From assembly GCF_014803385.1 (NCBI RefSeq), contig NZ_JACYFC010000007.1:1-64000 (forward strand): 64,000 nt of DNA, written 5' to 3'. Of this stretch, positions 1 through 10,980 are shown piece by piece. Source of the stretch: Marinomonas colpomeniae. Lineage in GTDB: Bacteria; Pseudomonadota; Gammaproteobacteria; Pseudomonadales; Marinomonadaceae. The notes beneath the pieces are model-generated. The model had not been told where the DNA came from and ran no database searches. It worked only from the letters and a program-made list of their open reading frames with translations. The translations under genes and the position numbers were made by a program. Within the stretch, counting starts at the first letter, position 1, and every line of letters begins with the position of its first letter.

Positions 1-162
1 CGAGGGCGTATATTAAGGATCTACAGATTTTGTGCAACCCTTTTAACGAAAAAAGACCAATTAATAGCGTTTAATTCGTAAAACAGTAACATTCGATTAA
101 TAAACGATCAAAACACCCACAAAATAGAACACTAATCAATCAAACTATTTTTTTAACCCAAT

Positions 163-198
163 AAAAAAGCTCCTAATCTTTAAATTAGAAGCTTTTTT
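163..198 (-). terminator. Rho-independent terminator of the oadGAB operon
   Basis: Seen in sequence: an inverted repeat with A/T tracts at both ends (AAAAAAGCT.CTAAT, six-base loop, ATTAG.AGCTTTTTT) with one mismatch. It lies just past the oadB stop codon on the minus strand. The symmetric A and T tracts mean it could work in both directions. Bases 1-162 hold nothing else that I recognise. Confidence 0.8.
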
Positions 199-222
199 AA
201 GAACAATTCGCTTTATGGCAAC

Positions 223-1395
223 CTATCCACCAACATAACTAAGCATTACACCAGCCGCAACAGCCGAACCAATAACTCCAGCTACATTCGGCCCCATTGC
301 ATGCATCAGAAGGAAGTTATGCTTATTAGCTTCCAAACCCACCTTGTTAGCAACCCTTGCAGCCATAGGCACAGCAGATACACCGGCAGCACCAATAAGT
401 GGATTGATAGCATCAACCGAGAATCGATTCAGCAACTTCGCCATCAAAATACCTGTCGCCGTACCAATAGAAAAAGCAATCAAACCTAAGCTCAATATAC
501 CCAGCGTTTCTAAATTTAAGAAAGCCTCTGAACTTAACTTCGAACCAACACCTAAACCCAGAAAAACAGTCACGATATTAATTAGCGCATTTTGAGCCGT
601 ATCACTTAAGCGATCAACCACACCACACTCACGCATCAAATTACCGAAGCAAAACATACCAAGAAGAGGAGCCGCTGATGGCAAGAACATAGCCACCAAA
701 AGAGTCACAACTACTGGAAAAACAATTTTCTCTTTTTTGCTCACAACTCTAAGCTGCACCATCTTAATCGAGCGCTCTTCTTTCGTTGTCAGCGCTCGCA
801 TAATAGGCGGCTGAATTAACGGAACAAGCGCCATGTAAGAATAAGCAGCAACGGCAATAGCACCTAATAAATCAGGCGCCAATCGGCTCGCGACAAAAAT
901 AGCGGTTGGGCCATCAGCACCACCAATAATACCGATCGCCGCAGCATCAGCTAAAGTGAAGTCCATAATACCAGAGGCACCCAACAATACAGCACCAATA
1001 ACTGTTGCAAAAATACCAAATTGAGCAGCAGCACCTAACAATAAAGTCTTAGGATTGGCAAGCATAGGACCAAAATCTGTCATTGCCCCGACACCCATGA
1101 AAATAATCAACGGAAACAATCCCGTCTCAATACCGCCATGATAAATGTAATACTGCAAGCCACCAGGAGTAACCAAGTGACCCACCGAATCATAAACTGG
1201 CGCATCCATAAATCCAGCACCAGGTATATTTACCAGTACAGCACCAATACCAATTGGCAACAACAATAAAGGCTCAAAACCTTTCTTAATTGCCAAATAA
1301 ACCAACAGTAAACCAACACAGATCATTACAAACTGGCCAAATTCAAGCTGATAAATACCAGTATCATGAAAGAGGTTAAGTAGTTTTTTTTCCAT
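223..1395 (-). CDS. oadB: Oxaloacetate decarboxylase, Na+-pumping, beta subunit
   Basis: Integral membrane subunit that decarboxylates carboxybiotin and exports Na+, coupling oxaloacetate breakdown to a sodium gradient. The 390-residue protein is hydrophobic throughout, with many membrane segments, and carries the conserved GGADGPT motif at residues 158-164 whose Asp161 corresponds to the essential Na+-pathway aspartate of the family. The start has AGGAAA about 8 nt upstream. It is the last gene of oadG-oadA-oadB, 17 bp after oadA, followed by a terminator. It is shorter than the roughly 430-residue enterobacterial OadB and closer in length to MmdB/GcdB, so substrate identity rests on the OadA neighbour. 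Confidence 0.93.
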   Translation of the reverse strand: MEKKLLNLFHDTGIYQLEFGQFVMICVGLLLVYLAIKKGFEPLLLLPIGIGAVLVNIPGAGFMDAPVYDSVGHLVTPGGLQYYIYHGGIETGLFPLIIFMGVGAMTDFGPMLANPKTLLLGAAAQFGIFATVIGAVLLGASGIMDFTLADAAAIGIIGGADGPTAIFVASRLAPDLLGAIAVAAYSYMALVPLIQPPIMRALTTKEERSIKMVQLRVVSKKEKIVFPVVVTLLVAMFLPSAAPLLGMFCFGNLMRECGVVDRLSDTAQNALINIVTVFLGLGVGSKLSSEAFLNLETLGILSLGLIAFSIGTATGILMAKLLNRFSVDAINPLIGAAGVSAVPMAARVANKVGLEANKHNFLLMHAMGPNVAGVIGSAVAAGVMLSYVGG

Positions 1396-1412
1396 TTCTA
1401 AATTTTCCTAGA

Positions 1413-3203
1413 TTATAAAGTAAGAAGAGACTGACCCACTTGCACAGAGTCGCCTTCTTTCACATTAATGGAACCAACCACACCCGATTTCGGCGCTGAA
1501 ATTTCCGTTTCCATCTTCATGGCCTCCAGAATAATTACAGTATCACCCTCTTCGACTTGCTGTCCTGGCGAAACCAACACTTTAAAGATATTACCAGCAA
1601 GAGGCGATGGCACATCCTCACCCGAAGAAACTGCAGCAGGAGCAGACGAAGAAGCAGCACTAGATGCCACAGCAGATTGGATATTACCGATCTCACCACC
1701 TTCAGTAACCTGAACTACAAAATCTTGGCCAGACACAGAAACCGTATAAACATTTTCACCACCAGGCGAAGAAGCCGGAACCGCTGAAGCATCAACAACA
1801 TCACTTAGTGTTGGAGCAGGCTCAAACGCACTCGCGTCACCACGATTCTGAAGATACTTGAGACCTATCTGAGGGAAAAGAGCGTACGTCAGAACATCAT
1901 CAATTTGATCTGAAGCTAAGTTGATACCTTTCTCTTTAGACAGACCAACCAGCTCTTCCGTAAGTTTATCCATTTCCGGAGACAATAAATCAGCAGGCCG
2001 ACATGTAATAGCCTCTGCACCATCCAATACTCGTGACTGCAGCTCTTTATTGAACTCAGCTGGCGCTGCACCATATTCACCCTTTAGAATTCCTGCCGTT
2101 TCTTTAGAGATCGATTTATATCGCTCGCCCGTAAGAACATTCAGTACAGCCTGTGTACCTACAATTTGAGACGTTGGCGTAACAAGGGGAATCAACCCTA
2201 AATCTTCACGCACTTTTGGAATTTCTTTCAATACATCATCAAACCTATCAGCAGCACCTTGCTCTCTCAACTGACTTTCCATATTAGTCAACATACCACC
2301 AGGCACTTGAGCAATCAAAATTCGAGAATCAGTACCACGTAACGATCCCTCAAACTTCGCATACTTCTTTCTTACCTCTCTAAAATAAGAAGCAATTTCT
2401 TCAAGCAAGGCCAAATCTAAACCAGTATCGCGATCAGTCCCTTGTAATGCAGCAACAACAGACTCAGTAGCACTATGCCCATACGTCATAGACATGGAAG
2501 AAATCGCCGTATCAACACGATCAACTCCCGCCTCAATTGCCTTTAAAATCGTCATATCTGACAAACCAGAAGTAGCATGAGCATGTAACTGAACTTCTAA
2601 TTGAGTCTGAGCCTTTAACAACCCAACAAGCTCAAACGCATCATATGGTGTCAAAATTCCAGACATATCTTTAATCGCAATGGAATCCGCCCCCATATCT
2701 TCTAATTTCTTAGCATAGTCGACCCAGTTCTGAGTAGTATGAACACGACTCTTGGTATAAGAAATAGTACCCTGAGCATGCTTACCTTGCTGCTTTACCG
2801 CTTTAATGGCTGTTTCTAAATTACGAGGATCATTCATCGCATCAAAAATACGAAAAACATCTACCCCATTAAATGCAGCACGCTCGACAAACTTATTAAC
2901 AACATCATCGGCATAATGACGATAGCCTAATAAATTCTGACCACGCAACAACATCTGTTGAGGTGTTTTTGGCATTGCCTTCTTGAGCTCTCTAATACGC
3001 TCCCAAGGATCTTCACCGATAAAACGAATACATGAGTCAAATGTTGCCCCACCCCAAGACTCAAGAGACCAGAAACCTACTTGATCAAGTTTTTCCGCAA
3101 TAGGAAGCATATCGTCAATACGCATTCGCGTTGCAAATAAAGATTGATGTGCATCTCGTAAAACGACATCTGTGATGCCTAGAGGTTGCTTAATTGTTGT
3201 CAT
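1413..3203 (-). CDS. oadA: Oxaloacetate decarboxylase alpha subunit (carboxyltransferase plus biotin carrier)
   Basis: Transfers the carboxyl group of oxaloacetate to biotin, giving pyruvate. Order of domains seen: an HMGL-like carboxyltransferase barrel from about residue 5 to 270 (starts [17 protein letters not shown]), a conserved carboxylase domain to about 450, an Ala/Ser/Pro-rich linker around 470-525, and a C-terminal biotinyl domain with EAMKMETE, where Lys563 is the biotin site. The 596-residue length is normal for OadA. It is the middle gene of oadGAB on the minus strand. Related subunits of pyruvate carboxylase share the first domain, but the adjacent membrane beta and small gamma subunits make the sodium pump assignment firm. 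Confidence 0.95.
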   Translation of the reverse strand: MTTIKQPLGITDVVLRDAHQSLFATRMRIDDMLPIAEKLDQVGFWSLESWGGATFDSCIRFIGEDPWERIRELKKAMPKTPQQMLLRGQNLLGYRHYADDVVNKFVERAAFNGVDVFRIFDAMNDPRNLETAIKAVKQQGKHAQGTISYTKSRVHTTQNWVDYAKKLEDMGADSIAIKDMSGILTPYDAFELVGLLKAQTQLEVQLHAHATSGLSDMTILKAIEAGVDRVDTAISSMSMTYGHSATESVVAALQGTDRDTGLDLALLEEIASYFREVRKKYAKFEGSLRGTDSRILIAQVPGGMLTNMESQLREQGAADRFDDVLKEIPKVREDLGLIPLVTPTSQIVGTQAVLNVLTGERYKSISKETAGILKGEYGAAPAEFNKELQSRVLDGAEAITCRPADLLSPEMDKLTEELVGLSKEKGINLASDQIDDVLTYALFPQIGLKYLQNRGDASAFEPAPTLSDVVDASAVPASSPGGENVYTVSVSGQDFVVQVTEGGEIGNIQSAVASSAASSSAPAAVSSGEDVPSPLAGNIFKVLVSPGQQVEEGDTVIILEAMKMETEISAPKSGVVGSINVKEGDSVQVGQSLLTL

Positions 3204-3242
3204 GTTTCAGCCTCAAAAATCAGGAAAATTAATAATATAAGT

Positions 3243-3491
3243 TTAAGTGTTTTTCTTATTTCGATGTTGATGCACTGCTGCGGAGATCACTGCCACCAAT
3301 TGAGGATCTATAGCCTCTGAAGATGGAACAGCAACGACAGACTTAGGAGTTACAACAGGCACCTCTGGAAAAAAGTGATTTAACAAACGGGACATATAGC
3401 CCGTTGCAAAAATCAAGATAACTAAAAATAGGAAAACGAACCCCATTCCTAACACCATTAACCCCAAACCATCTTCAAGCAACCCATTCAT
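3243..3491 (-). CDS. oadG: Oxaloacetate decarboxylase gamma subunit
   Basis: Small membrane anchor that holds OadA to OadB and binds zinc in known homologues. The 82-residue protein has one N-terminal membrane helix (LGMGFVFLFLVILIFATGYM) and a C-terminal tail that is Pro/Val-rich and ends in a His/Lys-rich segment (AAVHQHRNKK), as in the OadG_beta family. An open frame runs upstream to 3554, but the family begins at MNGLLEDGL, and AAGGGTG precedes that ATG, so I chose 3491. First gene of the operon, 39 bp before oadA. Confidence 0.85.
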   Translation of the reverse strand: MNGLLEDGLGLMVLGMGFVFLFLVILIFATGYMSRLLNHFFPEVPVVTPKSVVAVPSSEAIDPQLVAVISAAVHQHRNKKNT

Positions 3492-3683
3492 AACATTAGC
3501 ACCCTTGATATCGCCTTGTTTGTATCGATCGAATGTGATCAGATGCACATTCAACAGTGTTGTTTATTATTTATAGTTAGTTTTTTACCATAAACCAGAA
3601 CAGTTTCATATTTTTTTTGCATAACAGTTGCGACTTATTTCGTGAACAATTCCCTAAAAGAACCCTCTCTCTTGAAAAATACA

Positions 3684-4649
3684 ATGCCAGAAAAAAAAAT
3701 TACACTTGCTGTAGCTCCAATGGAAGGCGTAATGGATCACACCATGCGCGAATTACTGTCTCAAATTGGAGGCATGGACTATCTCGTCTCAGAATTTGTC
3801 AGAGTAACTCAATACCCAATACCGAGCTCAACTTTCAAACGCCTTGTCCCAGAAAACAAGAACCAAGCCCAAACAACACAAAAACACCCAGTCCACACTC
3901 AACTTCTAGGCAGCAATGCCGAGCTAATGGCTGAAAGCGCCTACGCAGCAACAGAAGCTGGAGCAACCCATATTGATGTGAATTTTGGCTGCCCCGCAAA
4001 AAGGGTTAACGGTCATGGAGGAGGGTCTGTATTACTGCAAACACCAGATGCGCTGCATAACATAATGCACGCCATCCGAATCAGATTGCCGCAACACATT
4101 TCACTATCAGCAAAAATTCGCCTTGGTTATGAAGACGAAGAATTATTGTTTGATAATGTTTCAGCAATCGAAGATGCCGGTGTCAATAAACTTACGATAC
4201 ACGGCAGAACAAAAAAAGACGGCTACAAGCCACCAGCACGATGGGAAAAAATTGGGGTGATCAAAGACAGAACAAAAATGACTGTCGTCGCCAATGGAGA
4301 TATTACAGACGCAGCATCATTACTTAAGTGCCATTCCATCACTGGATGTGATCATTTCATGATAGGAAGAGGGTCTCTTAATAACCCTTTTATTTTTCAA
4401 GACCTACGAACAGCCTTAAATGGGGAAACCGCTACAGATCACACAAAAGAACTTATCGAAACATTTACAAATTACACGACAAGGCTACAACAAGATTATG
4501 ATGAAACAGCCACACTAGGTCGACTAAAGCAGTGGTGTGGTCACTTACGTTTTGAATTTGACTTTATACGTGAAAACTTACAAACATTAAGACGCTGCAA
4601 AAGCGTAAACGAATTAACAACGCAAATAGAAAAAATAACAAAACAGTAG
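3684..4649 (+). CDS. dusC: tRNA-dihydrouridine(16) synthase DusC
   Basis: FMN enzyme that reduces U16 of tRNA to dihydrouridine. Diagnostic stretches are LAVAPMEGVMDHTMRELL at the N-terminus, SEFVRVTQYPIPSSTFKRL, the catalytic-cysteine motif NFGCPAKRVNGHGGG, IHGRTKKDGY and GCDHFMIGRG. The pattern PMEGV..RELL with EFVRV and RLKQW near the C-terminus fits DusC rather than DusA or DusB. The frame is open from a GTG at 3642; I prefer the ATG at 3684, which starts a few residues before the conserved barrel, although no strong ribosome site is visible. Divergent from oadGAB and apparently a single-gene unit. Confidence 0.9.
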   Translation: MPEKKITLAVAPMEGVMDHTMRELLSQIGGMDYLVSEFVRVTQYPIPSSTFKRLVPENKNQAQTTQKHPVHTQLLGSNAELMAESAYAATEAGATHIDVNFGCPAKRVNGHGGGSVLLQTPDALHNIMHAIRIRLPQHISLSAKIRLGYEDEELLFDNVSAIEDAGVNKLTIHGRTKKDGYKPPARWEKIGVIKDRTKMTVVANGDITDAASLLKCHSITGCDHFMIGRGSLNNPFIFQDLRTALNGETATDHTKELIETFTNYTTRLQQDYDETATLGRLKQWCGHLRFEFDFIRENLQTLRRCKSVNELTTQIEKITKQ

Positions 4650-4703
4650 AAGGTTTTTTAAAATGTACAAGGAAATAATATTTAAGGAGAGATTAATTAG
4701 AAA

Positions 4704-4780
4704 TGGTGCACCCGAGAGGATTCGAACCTCTGACCGCTCGGTTCGTAGCCGAGTACTCTATCCAGCTGAGCTACGGGTGC
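4704..4780 (-). tRNA. tRNA-Arg(ACG), copy 4 (promoter-distal)
   Basis: 77 nt including an encoded CCA end. On the minus strand the acceptor stem starts GCACCCG, the D arm AGCTCAGCTGGATAGAGT follows, the anticodon loop is CTACGAA (anticodon ACG) and the T arm is AGAGGTTCGAATCCTCT. A34 would be edited to inosine to read CGU/CGC/CGA. One of four identical copies. Confidence 0.97.
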
Positions 4781-4839
4781 TCAATACTTTGTATTCTGAA
4801 AGCATTTAAAGAGGATAGCTCTAAATACTTTTTTTGAAA

Positions 4840-4916
4840 TGGTGCACCCGAGAGGATTCGAACCTCTGACCGCTCGGTTCGTAGCCGAGTACTCTATCCA
4901 GCTGAGCTACGGGTGC
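4840..4916 (-). tRNA. tRNA-Arg(ACG), copy 3
   Basis: Identical in sequence to the copies at 4704, 4976 and 5112, with the ACG anticodon and an encoded CCA. Spacers of 59 nt on either side are also identical. Confidence 0.97.
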
Positions 4917-4975
4917 TCAATACTTTGTATTCTGAAAGCATTTAAAGAGGATAGCTCTAAATACTTTTTTTGAAA

Positions 4976-5052
4976 TGGTGCACCCGAGAGGATTCGAACC
5001 TCTGACCGCTCGGTTCGTAGCCGAGTACTCTATCCAGCTGAGCTACGGGTGC
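4976..5052 (-). tRNA. tRNA-Arg(ACG), copy 2
   Basis: Identical to the other three tRNA-Arg copies; ACG anticodon; encoded CCA; part of the 136-bp repeat array. Confidence 0.97.
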
Positions 5053-5111
5053 TCAATACTTTGTATTCTGAAAGCATTTAAAGAGGATAGCTCTAAATAC
5101 TTTTTTTGAAA

Positions 5112-5188
5112 TGGTGCACCCGAGAGGATTCGAACCTCTGACCGCTCGGTTCGTAGCCGAGTACTCTATCCAGCTGAGCTACGGGTGC
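5112..5188 (-). tRNA. tRNA-Arg(ACG), copy 1 (promoter-proximal)
   Basis: Same 77-nt sequence as the other copies. It directly follows tRNA-Ser(GCT) in the direction of transcription, with a different 62-nt upstream spacer, so it marks the start of the repeat array. Confidence 0.97.
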
Positions 5189-5250
5189 GTAACTGCAATT
5201 CCAGTCTTTTTCAACTCAGGAAGGATAGCTCCTGATAAGACAAACTTGAA

Positions 5251-5340
5251 TGGCGGAGAGTTAGGGATTCGAACCCTAGATGAGTGTTAACCCATACACC
5301 CTTAGCAGGGGCGCGCCTTCAGCCACTCGGCCAACTCTCC
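5251..5340 (-). tRNA. tRNA-Ser(GCT)
   Basis: 90-nt class II tRNA with an encoded CCA. The minus strand starts GGAGAGTTGGCCGAGTGG, the anticodon loop is CTGCTAA (GCT), a long variable arm follows, and the T arm is GGGTTCGAATCCC. It lies between csrA and the tRNA-Arg array, the same order as serV-argVYZQ in E. coli. Confidence 0.97.
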
Positions 5341-5418
5341 AAACAAGTGCGGCGTAGTATATACTGCCAAAAAAACATGTAAAGACTTTTTGAGAAATTT
5401 TAATATTTTTTTTAAAAA

Positions 5419-5607
5419 TTATTCTTCAGTAGTCTCTTCATCTTGCTCTTTTTGAATGCGAAGGTAAATTTCCTCACGGTGAACCGATACATCTTTCGGA
5501 GCATTAATACCAATACGAACTTGATTACCTTTAACACCCAGTACAGTAACGGATACTTCATCACCTACCATTAATGTTTCACCTACGCGACGAGTTAAAA
5601 TTAGCAT
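5419..5607 (-). CDS. csrA: Carbon storage regulator CsrA (RNA-binding translational regulator)
   Basis: Small dimeric protein that binds GGA motifs in mRNA leaders and changes translation or stability. The 62-residue protein starts [16 protein letters not shown] and carries [25 protein letters not shown], which includes both RNA-contact strands and the conserved Arg44-type position. Length and sequence are canonical. It sits downstream of alaS-lysC and upstream of tRNA-Ser, a conserved gammaproteobacterial order. A short hairpin (TGTAGG, six-base loop, CCTACA; 5672-5689) lies between lysC and csrA and could belong to the csrA leader or to the lysC 3' end. Confidence 0.97.
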   Translation of the reverse strand: MLILTRRVGETLMVGDEVSVTVLGVKGNQVRIGINAPKDVSVHREEIYLRIQKEQDEETTEE

Positions 5608-5755
5608 AAGATTTTTCCCTGTAATTACATTAAAAAACTATTAAAATTAAGATGAATTGCCTGACAAGATATGTAGGGCAATTCCTACAAACTGAATTGT
5701 AGCGTCTCACTAAAAATTAAACCATTCTTAATTACAGTCTTTATGTATCCAATTG

Positions 5756-6997
5756 TTACTCTTCCTTAACGCTCAAGTCGTCATTACCCAACTTGAATGC
5801 CGAATGTAAGGTTCGAACAGCTAATTCCATGTATTTTTCATCTATAATGACAGACACTTTAATCTCTGATGTAGAGATAAGCTGTATATTAATAGACTCA
5901 GCCGCCAACGCCCTAAACATAGTACTAGCAACACCTGCATGAGAACGCATCCCGACACCGACAATAGACACCTTGGCAATTTTCGCATCAGACAGCACAT
6001 CATTAGCACTTAACTCTGCCGCAATAGCTTTCAAAGTTAACAACGCTTGATCATAGTCATTACGATGCACAGTGAAAGTAAAATCCGTTGTACCATCAAC
6101 CGATATATTTTGAACGATCATATCAACTTCTATATTGGCATCACTAATAGGTCCAAGAATACGCGCAGCAATACCTGGAGTATCAGGAACACCTTTTAAC
6201 GTCAATTTCGCTTCATCTCTATTGAATGCGATACCAGAAACAGCAGGTTGTTCCATATTCTTATTCCCCTCAGTTGTAATCAACGTACCTTCACCTTCAA
6301 CAAAACTAGACAGTACTCGCAATGGCACCTGGTATTTCCCAGCAAACTCAACAGAACGAATTTGTAATATTTTTGAGCCTAAACTCGCCATTTCCAGCAT
6401 TTCTTCAAAAGTAATTTTATCCAAACGTCGTGCACTGTCCACTACACGAGGATCCGTTGTATAAACACCATCAACGTCTGTATAAATCTGACATTCATCT
6501 GCCTTTAAAGCCGCGGCCAAAGCAACACCTGTAGTATCAGAACCACCACGACCTAATGTCGTAATATTCCCGAACTCATCAGCACCCTGAAAACCTGCTG
6601 CAACAACAACTCGACCAGCATCTAAATCAGCCTGCATACGCTCGGTATCAATTTTTTGAATTCTAGCCTTACCATGTGCACTGTCAGTCGTAATACGTAT
6701 TTGCGATCCAGTATAAGAGCGAGCATCAATACCACGTTTCATTAACGCCATAGACAGAAGTGCAATAGTGACCTGCTCTCCTGTTGAAAGCAGAACATCC
6801 ATCTCTCGAACATTAGGAGCCGATTGAACACCTTTTGCTAATTCAATTAGCCTATTTGTTTCACCACTCATGGCTGAAACCACAACTACAATGTCATCAC
6901 CTTGCTGCTTATGCTTAAGCACTCTATCCGCAACCGCTTCAATGCGCTCAATGGTACCTACTGAAGTCCCACCGTATTTTTGAACTAACAATGCCAT
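5756..6997 (-). CDS. lysC: Aspartate kinase
   Basis: Phosphorylates L-aspartate, the first step to lysine, threonine, methionine and diaminopimelate. The 413-residue protein has the N-terminal kinase signature VQKYGGTSVG, the catalytic domain to about residue 245 (with FTTLGRGGSDTTGVALAAAL-like core), and two C-terminal ACT domains that usually mediate feedback by lysine and threonine. The frame extends to an ATG at 7027, but the family starts at MALLVQKYGG, so I chose 6997; the ribosome site (AGGT) is weak for both. It follows alaS by about 45 bp, so the two are probably cotranscribed. No lysine riboswitch is visible. Confidence 0.93.
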   Translation of the reverse strand: MALLVQKYGGTSVGTIERIEAVADRVLKHKQQGDDIVVVVSAMSGETNRLIELAKGVQSAPNVREMDVLLSTGEQVTIALLSMALMKRGIDARSYTGSQIRITTDSAHGKARIQKIDTERMQADLDAGRVVVAAGFQGADEFGNITTLGRGGSDTTGVALAAALKADECQIYTDVDGVYTTDPRVVDSARRLDKITFEEMLEMASLGSKILQIRSVEFAGKYQVPLRVLSSFVEGEGTLITTEGNKNMEQPAVSGIAFNRDEAKLTLKGVPDTPGIAARILGPISDANIEVDMIVQNISVDGTTDFTFTVHRNDYDQALLTLKAIAAELSANDVLSDAKIAKVSIVGVGMRSHAGVASTMFRALAAESINIQLISTSEIKVSVIIDEKYMELAVRTLHSAFKLGNDDLSVKEE

Positions 6998-7042
6998 AAC
7001 TTTTCTATTACCTACATTAGAGCTCATACTGAGCAGACAAAC

Positions 7043-9661
7043 TTATACCCTTTCAGCAACCCAACCAGGCACCAAAGCAAGTGCGGCAGGCAAACTTTCT
7101 GGGTTATTACCACCTGCTTGAGCCATATCTGGACGGCCACCACCTTTACCATCAACTAAAGGCGCAATCATCTTAATCAAATCACCAGCCTTAACCTGCT
7201 TAGTAAGCTCTTTTGTCACACCGGCTATTAAACTAACTTTACCGTCATGAACCGACGCCAACAAAATTACAGCAGACTCAAGCTTACTTTTCAGCTCATC
7301 AAGTAAATCGCGGAGCTCTTTTGGATCTCCAACTTCGACCTGAGCAACCAATAACTTGCCACCGGTAATATCAACGGCCTGCGAAGCTAAGTCCGCACCA
7401 GCCAGAGCCGCCATCTTACCCTTCAATACATCTAACTCTTTTTGCAAACTACGCGCATGTTCATTCAACGCAGTGACTTTATCTAACACATTTTCTTTAT
7501 TGCCTTTAAGCAGTCCAGCAACATCTTCTAAAATCGAATCAGTATGACGCACTGTATCAATCGCTACTGTGCCAGTTACGGCCTCTATACGACGCACACC
7601 AGCAGCCGTACCACTTTCTGTTAGTATTTTAAATAAGCCAATATCGCCTGTACGTTTAACATGAGTACCACCACACAATTCAATTGAGTAATCTGCACCC
7701 ATGGTCAATACACGTACTTCGCTATCGTATTTTTCACCAAACAGGGCCATGGCACCTTTTTCTTTTGCCGTCTCGACATCCATAATTTCAGTTTCAACAG
7801 GTCTATTTAAACGAACCTGCTCATTAACCATGTCTTCAACTTGTTCAATTTCTGCTGCCGTAACACCTTCAAAGTGAGAAAAATCAAAACGTAAGCGTTC
7901 AGCATTTACTAAAGAACCTTTTTGAGTAACGTGATCCCCAAGAACTCGACGCAAAGCTTCATGCATTAGGTGTGTTGCAGAATGATTTAGCGCTGTTGCC
8001 ATACGCATAGTACGATCAACTTCACCAGCAACGACATCACCAATCCTTAAAGAGCCTTCACGCAATTCACCATGATGCAAATGTGCTTTTGCTTGTTTTG
8101 TCGTATTGGACACTTTAAAAGCGCCACTACCACGCAGCCAACCCTGATCACCAATTTGACCACCAGATTCGCCATAAAAAGGTGTTGTTTTCAGGATGAT
8201 TGCAGCTGTTTGACCCGCATCAATCGAATCCACAGATACACCATCAGCAATAATGGCTTCTATTTCACAGCTTCCATTAAGATTATCGTAGCCCGTAAAC
8301 TCAGTAACCGAATCTAAATTAATGCTACCTGACATATCCATCGTGAAGTTACTTGCTGAACGAGCACGAGTGCGTTGCGCTTCCATTGCTTTTTCAAAGC
8401 CAGCATCATCAATTTCTAAATTATTTTCTCTTGCAACATCATTCGTCAAATCGGCAGGAAAACCATAAGTATCATAAAGTTTAAATACTGTTTCACCTGG
8501 TATGGTTTTCGCATCGCCTAAATTGGCAATAGCCTCTTCCAATATTTTGATACCTTGATCAAGCGTTTTAGCAAATTGCTCTTCTTCTTTTAATAAAATA
8601 GAGGCTATACGCTCTTTCAATTTAGTCAGCTCTGGATACGCTTCACCCATCTCAATATCAAGTGCAGTAACCAATTTATGGAAGAACACACCTTTTTGAC
8701 CAAGTTTGTTACCATGACGAATTGCACGACGAATAATACGTCGTAACACATAACCGCGACCTTCATTTGAAGGAATAATACCGTCAACAATCATGAAAGA
8801 ACATGAACGAATATGATCAGCGATAACGCGTAATGATTGAGAGGCCAAATCCTCTGTACCAACCGCTTTTGCCGAAGCTGCAATTAGATTTTGGAATAAA
8901 TCAATTTCGTAGTTACTGTGTACACCTTGCAAAATTGCCGCAATACGCTCAAGACCCATACCCGTGTCAACAGAAGGCTTAGGCAAAGGCGCCATAGAAC
9001 CGTCGGCAGAACGATTAAACTGCATGAAAACCACGTTCCATATTTCAATAAAGCGATCGCCATCTTCTTCCGGTGAACCTGGAGGGCCACCCCAAATATG
9101 CTCACCATGATCATAAAAAACTTCTGAACAAGGACCACAAGGACCTGTATCACCCATCGCCCAAAAATTATCTGACTGATAGCGAGCACCCTTGTTATCA
9201 CCAATACGGATAATTTTTTCTTTTGGCACACCAATCATTTCATGCCAAAAATCAAAAGCCTCATCGTCATCTGCGTAAACAGTTACCAACAATTTTTCTT
9301 TTGGAAGTTTTAATACAACGGTTAAAAATTCCCAAGCATAAGTAATTGCTTCTTTTTTGAAGTAATCACCAAAACTAAAGTTACCTAACATTTCAAAAAA
9401 AGTATGGTGGCGAGCGGTATAACCTACATTTTCTAAGTCATTATGTTTACCACCGGCGCGCACACAACGCTGTGAACTTGTCGCTCGTGTATAAGGACGG
9501 AGATCTTCACCTAAAAAAACATCTTTAAACTGGACCATGCCAGCATTGGTGAATAGCAACGTTGGATCATTGCCTGGAATCAATGAGCTCGATTCAACAA
9601 TTTGATGCTGCTTACTTTCAAAGTACGATAAAAATGATTGGCGTAACTCAGAACTCTTCAT
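7043..9661 (-). CDS. alaS: Alanine--tRNA ligase
   Basis: Charges tRNA-Ala and edits mischarged Ser/Gly. In the 872-residue protein I see the class II catalytic core at the N-terminus ([36 protein letters not shown]), the editing domain with [12 protein letters not shown] and the distal metal-binding CGGTH motif, and the C-terminal oligomerisation/C-Ala domain with a [16 protein letters not shown] segment. Length and order are standard. It heads the alaS-lysC(-csrA) run; a terminator at 9827-9865 insulates it from the dad genes upstream. Confidence 0.97.
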   Translation of the reverse strand: MKSSELRQSFLSYFESKQHQIVESSSLIPGNDPTLLFTNAGMVQFKDVFLGEDLRPYTRATSSQRCVRAGGKHNDLENVGYTARHHTFFEMLGNFSFGDYFKKEAITYAWEFLTVVLKLPKEKLLVTVYADDDEAFDFWHEMIGVPKEKIIRIGDNKGARYQSDNFWAMGDTGPCGPCSEVFYDHGEHIWGGPPGSPEEDGDRFIEIWNVVFMQFNRSADGSMAPLPKPSVDTGMGLERIAAILQGVHSNYEIDLFQNLIAASAKAVGTEDLASQSLRVIADHIRSCSFMIVDGIIPSNEGRGYVLRRIIRRAIRHGNKLGQKGVFFHKLVTALDIEMGEAYPELTKLKERIASILLKEEEQFAKTLDQGIKILEEAIANLGDAKTIPGETVFKLYDTYGFPADLTNDVARENNLEIDDAGFEKAMEAQRTRARSASNFTMDMSGSINLDSVTEFTGYDNLNGSCEIEAIIADGVSVDSIDAGQTAAIILKTTPFYGESGGQIGDQGWLRGSGAFKVSNTTKQAKAHLHHGELREGSLRIGDVVAGEVDRTMRMATALNHSATHLMHEALRRVLGDHVTQKGSLVNAERLRFDFSHFEGVTAAEIEQVEDMVNEQVRLNRPVETEIMDVETAKEKGAMALFGEKYDSEVRVLTMGADYSIELCGGTHVKRTGDIGLFKILTESGTAAGVRRIEAVTGTVAIDTVRHTDSILEDVAGLLKGNKENVLDKVTALNEHARSLQKELDVLKGKMAALAGADLASQAVDITGGKLLVAQVEVGDPKELRDLLDELKSKLESAVILLASVHDGKVSLIAGVTKELTKQVKAGDLIKMIAPLVDGKGGGRPDMAQAGGNNPESLPAALALVPGWVAERV

Positions 9662-9826
9662 AATAGGGTGAGTCTCTATCTCTATATTTCTGGGCGAATT
9701 GGATTGCGTGAACGGTAAATTAGTCTAAACCTATTCGATGCAACGAAAAGCACAAAATAGTACACGTAAAGGATAGGTGTTTTCAAAAGAAACCGAAGGA
9801 TATTTAGGCTTTTTTGTGCAAAGCTT

Positions 9827-9865
9827 AAACAAAGCCTCTTTTTTACACATTTAGAGGCTTTGTTT
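9827..9865 (-). terminator. Terminator of the dadA-dadX operon
   Basis: A perfect 13-bp inverted repeat (AAACAAAGCCTCT ... AGAGGCTTTGTTT) with a 13-base loop lies just past the dadX stop codon on the minus strand. A/T tracts flank the GC-rich core. A second T-rich stretch at 9806-9816 lies closer to alaS. Confidence 0.8.
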
Positions 9866-9873
9866 AATGTAGA

Positions 9874-10971
9874 TCATTTCAATTCAAAATCTGTTATATA
9901 ACGATAATGCGGACGAGACGTCATACGAGTAACCAATTCATAGCCTATTGTGCCTGCAAAATCCGCTACGTTTTCAACAGGCATATCGCCGCCCCATAAA
10001 ATAGCGTCTTGGCCAATCTCAAGAGATTGATCTGAGTTCGTCAGCCGAACTGTAATCATATCCATGGAAACACGCCCAGCCAATTGTGCTGGGAAGCCAT
10101 TTAACACTAATGGCGTACCATCTTTAGCATGACGAGGATAACCATCGCCATAACCGACAGCCACTGTAGCCAATTGATGATCACCCATCGCTTCATAAGA
10201 TAAGGCATAACCCACTTTATCGCCCTTTTTTAAAGAACGTACAGAAATAACTTTTGAAGATAGAGTCATAACTGGGGCCAAGCCTAACGCCTGCCCAGTT
10301 AAACCTGCAAAAGGCGAGATACCATAAAGCATGATACCTGGTCGGATCCAACCACCTTCTGGAACAGACCATTTCATAATTGCAGCAGAATTTGCCACAC
10401 TTGCCTCAATCACACCAATTTCATAACGCGCTTTTTCAAAATATGTTAATTGATTCATTGTCGTGATATCAGATAAATCATCAGCGCAAGCGAAATGAGT
10501 CATCAATAGAACCTCATCAGCTTGACCACTTTTTCTTAATGTCTCTACTAATATTGACGCTTCGTCTTTATTCACACCCAGACGGTGCATACCTGTATCT
10601 AATTTTACAAAAACTTTCTCTATTTTCGCCTTACTTGATACAAGCCAATTCAACTGCAAATCATTCTCTATCGCAGACCAAAAACCATGTTTTTCACACA
10701 ATTCCCACTCGTCTGCCTCAAAAACCCCCTCAAGCAACATGATAGGAGAAACGACACCAGCTTCACGAAGTGCAATGGCTTCTTCTATGGCTGCGACAGC
10801 AAAAGCATCTGCTTCATTATCAAGATGCAGAGCTACTTTAATTGCTCCATGACCATAAGCATTACTCTTTACAACAGCGAACGCTTTACACGTTGGATGG
10901 AGTTTCTTTGCATAACGATAGTTATGTAATACCGCATTTAAGTCTATTGTTGCAGTTAAAGGCCTTGCCAT
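9874..10971 (-). CDS. dadX: Alanine racemase, catabolic type
   Basis: PLP enzyme that interconverts L- and D-alanine. The 365-residue protein has the PLP-lysine motif [11 protein letters not shown] near residue 33, a fold-type III barrel, and a C-terminal beta domain with GDGYPRHA and [10 protein letters not shown]. It follows dadA by 9 bp on the same strand, which favours the catabolic DadX role (L-Ala to D-Ala for oxidation by DadA) over the cell-wall Alr role; the sequence alone cannot separate these. Terminator directly downstream. Confidence 0.92.
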   Translation of the reverse strand: MARPLTATIDLNAVLHNYRYAKKLHPTCKAFAVVKSNAYGHGAIKVALHLDNEADAFAVAAIEEAIALREAGVVSPIMLLEGVFEADEWELCEKHGFWSAIENDLQLNWLVSSKAKIEKVFVKLDTGMHRLGVNKDEASILVETLRKSGQADEVLLMTHFACADDLSDITTMNQLTYFEKARYEIGVIEASVANSAAIMKWSVPEGGWIRPGIMLYGISPFAGLTGQALGLAPVMTLSSKVISVRSLKKGDKVGYALSYEAMGDHQLATVAVGYGDGYPRHAKDGTPLVLNGFPAQLAGRVSMDMITVRLTNSDQSLEIGQDAILWGGDMPVENVADFAGTIGYELVTRMTSRPHYRYITDFELK

Positions 10972-10980
10972 TTCTAATCC

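Larger units (their letters stand above)
4704..5188. repeat. 136-bp tandem repeat of tRNA-Arg gene plus spacer
   Basis: tRNA-Arg(ACG) genes recur at an exact 136-bp period (4704, 4840, 4976, 5112). The three 59-bp spacers between them appear identical base for base, including the segment AAAGAGGATAGCTCTAAATA. There are three full units plus a terminal tRNA. The perfect spacers point to recent duplication or ongoing gene conversion. Confidence 0.95.

Noticed and set aside
4704..5188. Regular 136-bp repeats that might be read as a CRISPR-like or satellite array
   Set aside because: Each unit contains a complete tRNA-Arg gene with cloverleaf and CCA; spacers are identical, unlike CRISPR spacers.
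8884..9234. 116-codon open frame on the minus strand inside alaS
   Set aside because: Shadow frame within the conserved catalytic region of alaS; no ribosome site and no family resemblance.
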